Source: Streptomyces sp. NBC_01262 (GTDB lineage Bacteria > Actinomycetota > Actinomycetes > Streptomycetales > Streptomycetaceae). From it: a DNA stretch of 64,000 bases. The position numbers and the translations under genes were made by a program. Positions 11,407 through 22,976 of the stretch are shown here, one piece after another. The notes under the pieces were generated by a model, which was not told the origin of the DNA, made no database searches, and saw nothing but the letters and a program-made list of their open reading frames with translations. How positions within the stretch are numbered: the stretch's first letter is position 1; the number at the start of each line of letters is the position of its first letter. Location: the NCBI RefSeq assembly GCF_036226365.1, contig NZ_CP108462.1:8912501-8976500 (forward strand). Reading direction: 5' to 3'.

Positions 11407-12030
11407 GTGATCAGCACCGGCGACGGAATGGCCGCGGGCGGCCCGTATCCGCTGCGTGGGGCCCTGGCCCGGCACTCCGCCATGGCGGCGGGCGGGGGCG
11501 GCGGTGAGCCCCCCGCGCACGCCCCTGAGGGCGCCTCCGAGACCATCGGCTACCGCGGGCCCACGGCCTGCGCGGCCACCGGCATCACCTACCGCCAACT
11601 GGACTACTGGGCCCGCACCGGACTCGTCGAGCCGAGCATCCGGCCCGCGTACGGATCGGGCACCCAGCGGCTGTACAGCTTCCGGGACGTGGTCGTCCTC
11701 AAGATCGTCAAGCGGCTGCTCGACACGGGCGTATCGCTGCAGAACATCCGCAACGCCGTCCAGCACCTGCGCTCCTGCGGGCCCGCCGAGCTGGCCCGGA
11801 TGACGCTGATGAGCGACGGCGCCACGGTCTACGAGTGCTCGTCCCCCGAAGAGGTGGTCTCGCTGCTCCAGGGCGGGCAGGGGATCTTCGGAATCGCCGT
11901 CGGCGTGGTCTGGCGCGATGTCGAGAGCACGCTCGCCCAGCTGCACGGCGAGCGGGTCGACACCGGCGAGACCATGGCGGGCCACAATCCGGCCGATGAA
12001 CTGGCGAGGCGGCGCAACCGCGCGGGATAG
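11407..12030 (+). CDS. MerR-type transcriptional regulator (second, Rv1830-like)
   Basis: 207 residues with a MerR helix-turn-helix: IGYRGPTACAATGITYRQLDYWARTGLVEPS, then GTQRLYSFRDVVVLKIVKRLLDTGVSLQNIR. A poorly conserved N-terminal 45 residues precede it. GTG at 11407 is chosen because GGAG lies six bases upstream. It corresponds in position to the second MerR gene of the mycobacterial garA-gcvB block. The C-terminal half has no recognised effector domain. Its promoter and palindrome suggest it is transcribed separately from the upstream genes. Confidence 0.84.
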   Translation: MISTGDGMAAGGPYPLRGALARHSAMAAGGGGGEPPAHAPEGASETIGYRGPTACAATGITYRQLDYWARTGLVEPSIRPAYGSGTQRLYSFRDVVVLKIVKRLLDTGVSLQNIRNAVQHLRSCGPAELARMTLMSDGATVYECSSPEEVVSLLQGGQGIFGIAVGVVWRDVESTLAQLHGERVDTGETMAGHNPADELARRRNRAG

Positions 12031-12091
12031 CCCGTGCGGTTGCGCGACCGCGACGGCGCGACATGCCCCGTACCGTACTGGTGTACGGCGA

Positions 12092-12114
12092 TTGTCAGTG
12101 GCGTAGGGCAGCAT
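12092..12114 (+). promoter_or_regulatory. RecA-independent DNA-damage promoter of dinB (PafBC-type)
   Basis: TTGTCAGTG, eight bases, then CAGCAT fits the actinobacterial damage promoter TTGTCRGTG-N8-TANNNT apart from C for T in the first -10 position. The start codon follows after seven bases, so the transcript is probably leaderless. Confidence 0.75.
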
Positions 12115-12121
12115 CGGTGGT

Positions 12122-13444
12122 GTGAGAAGCGCGCCGACGATCCTGCACCTCGACATGGACGCGTTCTTCGCTGCCGTCGAGCAGGCGTCCAAGCCGAGTC
12201 TGCGGGGGAAGCCGGTGGTCGTCGGCGGCCTCGGCCCGCGCGGGGTGGTCGCCACGGCCTCGTACGAGGCGCGGGTGCACGGGGTGCACTCGGCGATGGC
12301 CATGGCGCACGCGCGGCGGCTGTGCCCGAACGCCGCGTACCTGATCCCGCGCTTCGGGCTCTACCGGCAGGTCAGCGATGTGGTGATGGGGCTGCTGGGG
12401 GAGCTGTCCCCGCTGGTGGAGCCGCTGAGCCTGGACGAGGCCTTCGTCGACCTGGAGGCGGGCGGCATCGGGGACGATCCGCGCGGCGTCGCGGAGAAGT
12501 TGCGGGCGGACATCAAAGCAGCGACGGGGCTCACGGCATCGGTGGGGCTGGCGGCGTCGAAGCTCATCGCCAAGATCGCCTCGGAGGAGGCCAAGCCGGA
12601 CGGGCTGGTCGTGGTCGAGCCCGGCACCGAGCGCGAGCTGCTCGACCCCATGCCGGTGCGCACGCTGCCGGGCGTCGGCCCGGCCACGGCCGAGCACCTG
12701 CGGCGGGCCGGGATCGGCACGATCGTGGAGGTGCGGCATATGGGGGAGGCGGAGCTCGTACGGCTGCTGGGCAAGGCGCACGGCGCGTCGCTCCATGCGA
12801 TGGCGTCGGGGCTGGACGACCGGCCGGTGGTCGCGGAGCGGGAGAGCAAGTCGATCTCGGTCGAGGACACCTTCGACGTGGACCTGACGGACCGGATCCG
12901 GGTGCGGACCGAGCTCGACCGGCTGGCCGACCGGTGTGTGAAGCGGCTGCGGGACGCGGGGCGGTCCGGGCGGACGGTGGTGATCAAGGTCCGCCGGTAC
13001 GACTTCAGCACGCTGACGCGGTCCGAGACGCTGCAGGGGCCGACGGATGACCCGGTGGTGGTGCGGGAGACGGCGGGCCGGCTGATCGAGGCCGTCGACA
13101 CAACGGGTGGGGTCCGGCTGCTGGGCGTGGGCGTGGCGGGGCTGGCGGACTTCACCCAGGAGGATCTGTTCGCGCAGGCGGCGGGTTCCGCCCTCGCGGA
13201 CGAGCCGGCCGACGGCGCCGAGCCGGTGGTGGTGCGGGAGGAGCCGGCCGCACCCGCGCGTCGCTGGATGCCCGGCCAGGACGTGCGGCACACGGAGTAC
13301 GGGGCCGGGTGGGTGCAGGGCAGCGGGGTGGGGCGGGTGACGGTGCGGTTCGAGGAACCGGCGTCGCTGGTGCCGGGGCGGGTGCGGACCTTCGCGGTGG
13401 AGGATCCGGAGCTGGAGCCGTCGGATCCGTTGCCGCTGGTGTAG
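12122..13444 (+). CDS. dinB: DNA polymerase IV (Y family)
   Basis: 440 residues. The palm domain has the metal-binding LDMDAFFAAVE and SLDEAFVDL motifs; the helix-hairpin-helix LPGVGPATAEHLRRAGI and the little-finger domain (ESKSISVEDTF) follow. Near residue 347 QEDLF resembles the beta-clamp binding pentapeptide. A C-terminal extension of about 70 residues (RRWMPGQDVRHTEYGAGWVQ onward) is typical of the streptomycete and mycobacterial forms. The enzyme copies past DNA lesions with low fidelity. The GTG start is set by the damage promoter. It converges with the PRC-barrel gene with one base between the stops. Confidence 0.94.
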   Translation: MRSAPTILHLDMDAFFAAVEQASKPSLRGKPVVVGGLGPRGVVATASYEARVHGVHSAMAMAHARRLCPNAAYLIPRFGLYRQVSDVVMGLLGELSPLVEPLSLDEAFVDLEAGGIGDDPRGVAEKLRADIKAATGLTASVGLAASKLIAKIASEEAKPDGLVVVEPGTERELLDPMPVRTLPGVGPATAEHLRRAGIGTIVEVRHMGEAELVRLLGKAHGASLHAMASGLDDRPVVAERESKSISVEDTFDVDLTDRIRVRTELDRLADRCVKRLRDAGRSGRTVVIKVRRYDFSTLTRSETLQGPTDDPVVVRETAGRLIEAVDTTGGVRLLGVGVAGLADFTQEDLFAQAAGSALADEPADGAEPVVVREEPAAPARRWMPGQDVRHTEYGAGWVQGSGVGRVTVRFEEPASLVPGRVRTFAVEDPELEPSDPLPLV

Positions 13445-13445
13445 G

Positions 13446-13811
13446 TCAGTCGTCGGTCGCCAGTTTGCCGAAGTCGTGGTCGGGCCGGGCGGTCGCGGGC
13501 GGGAGTTCCAGGCCGTAGTGGTGGTAGAGCTGGAGCTCCTGCTCGGGGGAGAGGTGGCGGCCGACGCCGAAGTCGGGGGCGTCCTTGATCAAGGCCTTGT
13601 CGAAGGGGACGACCAGGTGGTCCTCGACGAAGGCGCTGGGCTCCAGGGGGACGAAGGCGTCGCGGCTGAAGAGGCCGGTGCGGACGGCGGCCCATTCGGG
13701 TTCGCCGGTGGCGTCGTCGAGGTAGACCTCGTCGACGGTGCCGATCTTGACTCCGTTGATGTCGAAGGCCCTGCGGCCGATGAGGCTGCGCGGATCGATA
13801 CCGGTCTGCAC
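13446..13811 (-). CDS. PRC-barrel domain protein
   Basis: 121 residues. The PRC beta-barrel occupies about 5-80 (LIGRRAFDINGVKIGTVDEVYLDD, AAVRTGLFSRDAFVPLEPSAF, LVVPFDKALIKDAPDF). The C-terminal tail ends with YHHYGLELPP. Such proteins are common in actinobacteria; PRC barrels mediate protein contacts in photosynthetic and RNA-processing complexes, but the role here is unknown. It is convergent with dinB and divergent from the riboswitch-gcvP unit. Confidence 0.85.
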   Translation of the reverse strand: MQTGIDPRSLIGRRAFDINGVKIGTVDEVYLDDATGEPEWAAVRTGLFSRDAFVPLEPSAFVEDHLVVPFDKALIKDAPDFGVGRHLSPEQELQLYHHYGLELPPATARPDHDFGKLATDD

Positions 13812-13870
13812 GGTTCCTCCAACTGATCGTGATTGATCCTATTTAGTCATGAAAGACACCTTCTGTCACA

Positions 13871-13900
13871 TGTCGGCGTCAGGAGTCGCGCTGGTAGGCT
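13871..13900 (+). promoter_or_regulatory. Possible promoter of the glycine riboswitch
   Basis: TAGGCT at 13895 is a good -10 element; TGTCGG 18 bases upstream is a weak -35. Transcription would begin about ten bases before the aptamer. Confidence 0.45.
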
Positions 13901-13916
13901 GGCAGCGGCCGCAGAC

Positions 13917-14142
13917 CCCATGCGGGAGAGTCCCGGCAGTGCAGGTCAGCCGGGCGCCGAAGGAGCAAATCCTCCCCGGAATCTCTCAGGCATCCGTACC
14001 GCACGGGTGAGGTCACTCTGGAAAGCAGGAAGGGTCCGAGGGCAGCGTCGCCCCGGGTGCTGCCTCACCGACGGTGAAAGCCGTTCCGTGGATTCACGCG
14101 GGACGGTGAAGCTCTCAGGTTCAGATGACAGAGGGGGAGGCC
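13917..14142 (+). ncRNA. Tandem glycine riboswitch
   Basis: Two glycine aptamers in series. The first runs from GGGAGAGTCC through GCCGAAGGAGCAA and GGAATCTCTCAGGC to ACTCTGGAAAGCAGG (about 13923-14031). The second contains CGACGGTGAAAGCC and GGTGAAGCTCTCAGGTTCAGATGACAGAGGGGG in pieces from about 14069 to 14138. The family switches on glycine-cleavage genes when glycine is abundant. About 45 bases separate it from the gcvP start. Confidence 0.92.
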
Positions 14143-14185
14143 CAATGGAGTCAGACCAGCGCGTCAGACCAGGAGGCCTCCGCAG

Positions 14186-17071
<2,886 letters not shown>

Positions 17072-17141
17072 CACGCCTGCGTACGGGCAGGCCCCGCCGC
17101 TCAGTTGGGGCGGGGTCGGCCCGGTGTCACGTCGGGCGGTG

Positions 17142-17348
17142 TCAGGCGGCCGTCACGATGAGCTCGATCCCCAGCGGCCGGTGCGGTGCGATGATCTGCC
17201 CGTTGGGCAGGAGTTCGCCGGTGTCCTCGAAGAGCAGGACGCCGTTGCACAGCAGGCTCCAGCCCTGCTCCGGGTGGTGGGCCACTACCTGGGCGGCGTC
17301 CCGGTCGGGGCTCTCGGCGGAGGGGCACTGGCTCTGGTGCTGGCACAT
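17142..17348 (-). CDS. DUF5999 family small protein
   Basis: 68 residues beginning MCQHQSQCPSAESPD, with conserved VVAHHPEQGWSLLCNGVLLFEDTG. The Cys/His-rich N-terminus could bind metal. This tiny family is restricted to streptomycetes and relatives and has no known function. An in-frame ATG 63 bases upstream exists, but the family begins at MCQH, so the shorter form is chosen. It is convergent with gcvP. Confidence 0.8.
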   Translation of the reverse strand: MCQHQSQCPSAESPDRDAAQVVAHHPEQGWSLLCNGVLLFEDTGELLPNGQIIAPHRPLGIELIVTAA

Positions 17349-17542
17349 TGACGGCGTCTTTCGCTGCTGTAGGTGTGACGTACGGCCGGATGGGGTAGAT
17401 ACCTGGGTCATGACCGCGCCCCCGTTTCAGTCGGTCGGGTCCAGTGTTGCTCTAGTCACGTGATTCCGCAGGCATTTCGTGTGAGCTTTTCTTGTTAGTT
17501 GGGGACGCATTCACCCGAGCGGTCGGTTGCTCGCACAAAGCA

Positions 17543-17574
17543 ACACCCCCGTGACCGTAAGGTCACGAGGGTGT
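17543..17574 (-). terminator. Hairpin terminator
   Basis: ACACCCCCGTGACC and GGTCACGAGGGTGT form a 14-bp stem with one mismatch and a four-base loop. On the minus strand it is followed by TTGCTTTG. It lies 25 bases after the stop of the minus-strand gene at 17600. Confidence 0.75.
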
Positions 17575-17599
17575 CCGCTTTGCCGCCCTGAGGGCTCCG

Positions 17600-18205
17600 T
17601 CAGGCGAGTGTCCCCAGCAGCGGGGCGGGAGCCAGTCGGTGGGTGAGGACCGGGACCAGGTCCGACAGGCGGTGCATGCGGTGCGCTGCGATGCCGGGCG
17701 GCGCCGGGGCCAGTGGGATCAGCAGGTCGGCCGCGGCCGGCTGCGCGGTGGCCGCGTCGGCCGTGGGATCGCTGTGCAGCCACAGGGTCAGCATGTACAG
17801 GCCCGGCACCGACAGCAGATGCGGCTGGTAGGCGGCGGCGAGGGCGTCGGCCTGCCGCAGTGCGCGCTCGGTGGACATCAGATACGGGCCCTCGCAGAAG
17901 TGCGAGAAGGTCCAGCCGTCCGCGGTGCGGACCGTCTCGCCCGCCGCGGCGACCCTCTCGCCCGCCCGGATGTGGAAGCGCCAGCCGGTGAGCCGGGCTC
18001 CCGGCAGTCCCCGTCCGGCGACCGCCCCGGCCGCCGGGCTCGGGGGCTCCAGGACATGGACGGGCAGCGGGTGCTCGGCTACCAGCGGTCCGGCGGAGGA
18101 GCGCAGCGATGGTGTGCGGGCCTCACGGACGGCGCTGGGTGAGCTCAGGGCGGCAAGGACGCTCCGCAGAGCGGGAGCGGGGGCTGGGGGGACCTGCAGC
18201 GGCAT
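17600..18205 (-). CDS. Hypothetical streptomycete protein
   Basis: 201 residues with no recognised domain. Proline/alanine-rich ends flank a conserved-looking core, GWRFHIRAGERVAAAGETV, GWTFSHFCEGPYLMSTERAL and PGLYMLTLWLHSD. No signal peptide or membrane segment is evident. The ATG at 18205 is chosen because GAGAGG lies nine bases upstream; GTG at 18232 is an alternative. Third-position GC is as high as in neighbours, so it is likely a real gene. Monocistronic, with its own terminator. Confidence 0.65.
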   Translation of the reverse strand: MPLQVPPAPAPALRSVLAALSSPSAVREARTPSLRSSAGPLVAEHPLPVHVLEPPSPAAGAVAGRGLPGARLTGWRFHIRAGERVAAAGETVRTADGWTFSHFCEGPYLMSTERALRQADALAAAYQPHLLSVPGLYMLTLWLHSDPTADAATAQPAAADLLIPLAPAPPGIAAHRMHRLSDLVPVLTHRLAPAPLLGTLA

Positions 18206-18232
18206 GGTGGGCGGCCTCTCATCGGGAGACAC

Positions 18233-18750
18233 GATGGTGCTCGGCGGGTGCGGACGGCACTGTCAGCGTTGCGACCAGGGCAGGAGGCAACGGACCCGGC
18301 ACTGAGTGCCAGTGGGGGCGGGGGCGCGCGGAATCGGCTGTGGCATGCGGATCCCTTCCCATGGCCGGACGCCTGCGGGGCGCTTCCGGCGGGTCGCGGA
18401 GTCTCTGCCTTGTGAGCGGAGTTTATACGAAGTGTGTTCGCGCAGTGTTTCGTCTAGCCGTCTTCGGGATTACGGGCAAGGCGCTATTCCGCCGTCCTCG
18501 CCAGCTAATTACTCCGCATTTACGGTGTATTGCCCACGCCTCATCAGGGCTTCCCGGGCTACTGCGGATGGCTGATTCTCGTCGGTGTTTTTCACGAGCC
18601 AGCCCCACCGCGCGGCCGTCACGTCTTGCCAACGGAATGTGCCCGCGTAACACACTGGGTCAGCATAGCGGCTGCGGGGCCCGCGCGGGGCGTTATCGAT
18701 CTTAAGGGTGGGCATCATCCGATCACCGACCATTCGAGGAGGGACGCCTC
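18233..18750. other. Non-coding stretch of about 520 bases
   Basis: Less GC-rich than the surrounding genes, especially 18430-18600. Open frames are short and lack streptomycete codon bias. A small inverted repeat GGCACTGAGTGCC lies at about 18298-18310. It presumably holds the promoters of the divergent genes at 18205 and 18751. No RNA gene is recognised. Confidence 0.5.
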
Positions 18751-20241
18751 ATGGGGGAAAAGGTCGTGGCCACCGGGTTCGACCTGTCCGACCGCCTGCG
18801 GTACCGCCGGAAGCTGCGGCAGTGCCTCATGGGGCTGGAGCGGCTCCTGGACGAGAAGCGGTTCGACCGCCCGCGCAATCTCATGGGGCTGGAGATCGAG
18901 CTGAATCTCACGGATTCGGACGGGCTGCCGCGCATGATGAACGAAGAGGTGCTGGAGCGCATCGCGAGCCGCGATTTCCAGACCGAGCTGGCGCAGTTCA
19001 ATATTGAAGTTAATATCGCCCCGCACCGCCTCGGGGGCCGGGTCCTGGACCGGCTGGCCGAAGAGCTGCGTATCGCATTGGGATATGCCGACCGCAAATC
19101 CCAGGAGGTCGGCGCGCATATCGTCATGGTCGGCATCCTGCCGACGCTGGGCGCCCAGGACCTGGTGTCCGCCAACCTCTCCCGCGCCGACCGTTACATG
19201 CTGCTCAACGACCGCATACTCGCCGCCCGGGGAGAGGCCATCAGCCTCGACATCGCCGGCGTCGAGCGGCTCACCACCACCTCCGCCTCCATCGCCCCCG
19301 AGGCCGCCTGCACCTCCATGCAGATGCACCTGCAGGTCACCCCGGCCCGCTTCGCGGCGGTGTGGAACGCCGCGCAGGTCGCCGTGGCGCCGCAGATCGC
19401 GATGGGGGCCAACTCCCCGTTCCTGTTCGGCCGCGAGCTGTGGAGCGAGACCCGGATACCGCTGTTCCTGCAGGCCACCGACACCCGGCCGGAGGAGCTG
19501 CGGGTGCAGGGCGTACGCCCGATCACCTGGTTCGGCGAGCGCTGGATCAACGGCGCGTACGACCTCTTCGAGGAGAACGTACGGTACTTCCCCTCCCTGC
19601 TGCCGATCTGCGAGGACGAGGACCCGCTGCGGGTGCTCGACGAGGGCGGGGTGCCCCGGCTCAAGGAGCTCACCCTGCACAACGGCACCGTGTACCGCTG
19701 GAACCGGCCTGTCTACGCGGTAGTGGACGGTGTGCCGCACCTGCGTGTCGAGAACCGGGTGATGCCCGCCGGGCCCACGGTGGCCGACGTGATCGCCAAC
19801 GCGGCCTTCTACTACGGCCTGGTACGCGCCCTGGCCGAGGCGCAGCGCCCGGTCTGGGGCCGGCTGCCGTTCGCCGTCGCCGAGGCGAACTTCGACACCG
19901 CGTGCCGCGACGGCATCGACGCCGTGCTGCGCTGGCCCAGGGGCGCCCGTGGCGGCTCCCTCGCCGAGATCTCCGCCGTGGACCTGGTGCGCGACGAACT
20001 GCTGCCGCTGGCCGCCGCCGGGCTCGACGCCTGGGGCATCGACCCGGTGGACCGGGACCACTACCTGGGCATCATCGAGGGCCGCTGCGCCCGCCGCACC
20101 AACGGGGCGCGCTGGCAGCGGGACGCCTTCCACCGTGAGCTGGGGCGCGGCCCGGACCGGCAGCGGGCACTGGCCGCGATGACCGTGCGCTACTGCGAGT
20201 TGATGCACTCCGGTGTCCCGGTCCACGAGTGGCCGGACTAG
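18751..20241 (+). CDS. Glutamate-cysteine ligase-like (GCS2 family) carboxylate-amine ligase
   Basis: 496 residues. The N-terminal part has the LMGLEIELNLTD motif, where glutamates bind metal in the glutamate-cysteine ligase fold, followed by FQTELAQFNIEVN and the SMQMHLQV strand; later RVENRVMPAGPT is also conserved. It would ligate an amine to the gamma-carboxylate of glutamate or a related substrate. Streptomycetes use mycothiol rather than glutathione, so the true substrate is uncertain. GGAGGGA lies eight bases before the ATG. It is a single gene, convergent with the VWA gene. Confidence 0.8.
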   Translation: MGEKVVATGFDLSDRLRYRRKLRQCLMGLERLLDEKRFDRPRNLMGLEIELNLTDSDGLPRMMNEEVLERIASRDFQTELAQFNIEVNIAPHRLGGRVLDRLAEELRIALGYADRKSQEVGAHIVMVGILPTLGAQDLVSANLSRADRYMLLNDRILAARGEAISLDIAGVERLTTTSASIAPEAACTSMQMHLQVTPARFAAVWNAAQVAVAPQIAMGANSPFLFGRELWSETRIPLFLQATDTRPEELRVQGVRPITWFGERWINGAYDLFEENVRYFPSLLPICEDEDPLRVLDEGGVPRLKELTLHNGTVYRWNRPVYAVVDGVPHLRVENRVMPAGPTVADVIANAAFYYGLVRALAEAQRPVWGRLPFAVAEANFDTACRDGIDAVLRWPRGARGGSLAEISAVDLVRDELLPLAAAGLDAWGIDPVDRDHYLGIIEGRCARRTNGARWQRDAFHRELGRGPDRQRALAAMTVRYCELMHSGVPVHEWPD

Positions 20242-20260
20242 CGGTGGATGTCCTCAGTCC

Positions 20261-22045
20261 TCAGGACGCGGTCGCTCCCGAGGAGGCGGCGACCACGGCC
20301 TTGAGCAGCACGGCGTGGATCTCGGTGGGGTCGTTGACCCGGTAGGCGGCGCCGCCCGTGGCTTTCGCGATGCGGTCGCACGCGGCCTTGTCGGCGTCGG
20401 GGCCGATGGCGATGGCGATCAGCGGGACGGGGCGCTGGGGGTCGGCGAGCTTCTTGAGCTTGGAAGCGAGGGCGCCCAGCGAGATGCTGCCGGGGTCCTG
20501 GTTGGCGCCGTCGGTGAGGATGACGACCGCGTTGAACTCGTTCGCCTCGTAGGTCCTGAGGGCGTTCTGATAGATCGCCAGCGCCGAGTCGTACAGGCCG
20601 GTCGCCCCGTCCGGCACCGGCTGGAGGGAGCCGAAGGCCGAGGTCAGCCGGGCACGCTGGGTGACGCCCTTCGCGGTGCTGTCGCCGAGCCGGCCTGCGG
20701 GGACCAGCTCCTTGTAGTCGCGGGCGCCGTCGAGCTTGGCGGCGAACTCGTACAGACCGATCTCGTCGTTCTCGGTGAACTGCGACAGGGCCTGCAGCAG
20801 CGAGGCCTTGGTGACCTCCATCCGCGACTGGCCGCCGGAGCCGGGCACGGTCTGGGCCATGGAGAAGGAGACGTCCACGACGGTGATCAGCCGGGCGTTC
20901 TGCACGGTGATCTGCCAGAGCGTGCGCACCCGCCTCAGCTCCGCCGTCGCCGGCAGGTCGGCGGCCCGCTCGTCCACCGGCTGCGGAGTCCGGCCGCCAG
21001 CCTTCGCCAGCACCGCGGCCACCGGATCGCCCTCCGGGGGCCGGAACCCGTGCGCGGCCAACTGCCGCAGGCCGCCGGAGCTCTGGAGCAGCGCCAGGAA
21101 ACGCGTGGCGCCCCGCTCGACCTCCGTGCTCGCCCCGTCGGGGTCGACCAGGGTGTACGGGTAGTCCAGGACCGCGGTGCCGTCCTTGGGGTAGAAGAGG
21201 TCGAGGTCCGGTGCGTCGCCGTCGGTGGTGTTGTGCTCGTACGCGGCCTGCTCGGACAGGACGAGCGCCTGGACGCGTTGCGGGTTGCCCACCTCGCCTT
21301 TCGTGGCGTCGCCCGGCAGCGTCGCGATGACCGCCTCGTCGCCGGGCGCGGAGTGCTGGGCGAGCAGTTTGGCGACGGCGGCGGTACGGGTGTCGGCGTC
21401 CCCGCCCTGCTTGGCGATGGAGGCGTTCATCATGGCGAGCGACAGCAGCCCGGTGGCGCTGCGGGCCGGGTCCGCGGCGCCGAGCCGCAGGTTCGCCCCG
21501 GTGGCGGAGGCGGTGAGCCCGGCCCAGGTGTAGGTCTTTTTCGGCCAGCCGAGCAGCTTCGCCTGCGCCTGCAGCGCGCCCACCACGACCGGGGACGAGG
21601 CGATGGTGCCGATCTCTGTGACCTGCGTACTTTCCTGGCCGGCGTCGGCCAGGCCGATCCAGGCGCTGGAATCGGGGACCCACACCTCGAAGTCCGAGCT
21701 GTCGGAGCTGCCGGCCCCCAGCGACGCGGAGACCTCCGAGGCGGCCCGCGCGGTGACCTTCACATCGAGGCACTGGCCGTCCGACTTCACCGCGTCGCGG
21801 CGGGCCCGGGCCGCCAGCAGCGTCAGGGTGGGCGCGATGTCCGGCGCCGCGACGACCCGAAGCCGTACGGTGCCGTCGCGGCACGTGCCGCCGAAGGGGA
21901 GGAGGCCACTGCGCACGGCGGCGAACGTCCCGGCGCCCATGGTCAGTACGAGCGTGGCCGCGATCCCGACCGTGCGGCGGCGGGCCCGGCGTGAAGCGGG
22001 CACGTCGGTCATGGTCGAATCAACGGGGACTCGGTGACGTCCCAT
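20261..22045 (-). CDS. Solute-binding-like and VWA-domain extracytoplasmic protein
   Basis: 594 residues. An Arg-rich N-terminus and one transmembrane segment (about 27-48, VGIAATLVLTMGAGTFAAV) anchor it. Residues 55-370 resemble a periplasmic-type solute-binding domain (RVVAAPDIAPTLTLLAA, FEVWVPDSSAWIGLA, DYPYTLVDP). Residues about 385-590 form a von Willebrand A domain with an intact MIDAS: DVSFS, a downstream Thr, and ILTDGANQD. It probably binds a ligand or protein partner at the cell surface. GGGGGAAG lies five bases before the chosen ATG. No lipobox is seen. Function unknown. Confidence 0.8.
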   Translation of the reverse strand: MGRHRVPVDSTMTDVPASRRARRRTVGIAATLVLTMGAGTFAAVRSGLLPFGGTCRDGTVRLRVVAAPDIAPTLTLLAARARRDAVKSDGQCLDVKVTARAASEVSASLGAGSSDSSDFEVWVPDSSAWIGLADAGQESTQVTEIGTIASSPVVVGALQAQAKLLGWPKKTYTWAGLTASATGANLRLGAADPARSATGLLSLAMMNASIAKQGGDADTRTAAVAKLLAQHSAPGDEAVIATLPGDATKGEVGNPQRVQALVLSEQAAYEHNTTDGDAPDLDLFYPKDGTAVLDYPYTLVDPDGASTEVERGATRFLALLQSSGGLRQLAAHGFRPPEGDPVAAVLAKAGGRTPQPVDERAADLPATAELRRVRTLWQITVQNARLITVVDVSFSMAQTVPGSGGQSRMEVTKASLLQALSQFTENDEIGLYEFAAKLDGARDYKELVPAGRLGDSTAKGVTQRARLTSAFGSLQPVPDGATGLYDSALAIYQNALRTYEANEFNAVVILTDGANQDPGSISLGALASKLKKLADPQRPVPLIAIAIGPDADKAACDRIAKATGGAAYRVNDPTEIHAVLLKAVVAASSGATAS

Positions 22046-22135
22046 GGTGCTTCCCCCAGGAAGGCATGCGCGATTTCCGCGTTCTTCGTACGTTTTTTCG
22101 AGACCTTAGTGGCGCGGGATCCGGCGTGAGGCAGG

Positions 22136-22942
22136 ATGGCGAAAATGGAGGTTTATGTGCACGGAGAGTCAGTCGGGACCGGTGCTCCGCTCGAACCCCG
22201 CACCCTGCGCAGCGAGACGTTGCTGGTGCTCGCCCTGTCGCTCGGCGCGAGCGCGCTCGCCGCGCTGATCAGTTTTGTTGGTTCGATCACCAGACCTGGA
22301 GCGCTGAAGAACCAGGCCGCCACCCTCGTCTCCTCGCAGGCCCCTGGCCGGCCCTGGCTCGATCTCGCCTGGCAGCTCTTCGGCATCGCCAGCGCGCTGG
22401 TCCCGGTCGCGCTGGTCGCGCATCTGCTGACCCGTGAGGGCAGCGGCATGCGGGCCATCGGATTCGACCTGCGCAGGCCGCGCCGGGACCTGGGCCTCGG
22501 TGTGTGCGTCGCGGCGGCGATCGGCGGCACCGGGCTGGCGTTCTACCTCGCGGTGCGCGCGGCGGGCGCGAACCTGACCGTCGTGCCGGAGTCGCTGCCC
22601 GACGTGTGGTGGAAGATCCCCGTACTGATCCTCTCGGCCGTGCAGAACGCCGTCCTGGAGGAAGTGATCGTCGTCGGCTACCTGCTGCGCCGGCTCGGCC
22701 AGCTCGGCTGGACGCCGATCGCCGCGCTGGCCGCGAGCGCGGTGCTGCGCGGCTCGTACCACCTCTACCAGGGCATCGGCGGGCTGCTCGGCAACATGGC
22801 GATGGGCGTGGTCTTCGTCCTGCTCTACCGGCGCTGGGGGCGGGTGGGGCCGCTGGTGGCGGCCCACTCGCTGATCGACATCGTGGCCTTCGTGGGATAC
22901 GCGCTGCTCGCGGGCAAGGTCGGCTGGCTGCCGACGGCGTAG
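22136..22942 (+). CDS. CPBP-family membrane protein (Abi/CAAX-like protease)
   Basis: 268 residues with about seven hydrophobic helices. Motifs of the CPBP intramembrane protease fold are LEEVIVVGYLLRRL, RGSYHLYQG and AAHSLIDI. The glutamate pair and histidines are present, but the Arg of the classical EExxxR motif is Val here, as in many actinobacterial members. The substrate is unknown. It is divergent from the VWA gene, with 90 bases between them holding both promoters. Confidence 0.82.
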   Translation: MAKMEVYVHGESVGTGAPLEPRTLRSETLLVLALSLGASALAALISFVGSITRPGALKNQAATLVSSQAPGRPWLDLAWQLFGIASALVPVALVAHLLTREGSGMRAIGFDLRRPRRDLGLGVCVAAAIGGTGLAFYLAVRAAGANLTVVPESLPDVWWKIPVLILSAVQNAVLEEVIVVGYLLRRLGQLGWTPIAALAASAVLRGSYHLYQGIGGLLGNMAMGVVFVLLYRRWGRVGPLVAAHSLIDIVAFVGYALLAGKVGWLPTA

Positions 22943-22976
22943 GGCGGGGCGCGGGGCGCGTGGCGGCGCGTACGCG

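Noticed and set aside
18109-18705. Plus-strand open frame of 198 codons in the 18.2-18.7 kb gap
   Set aside because: Overlaps the minus-strand gene at 17600-18205, lacks codon bias in its second half, and has no recognisable domain.
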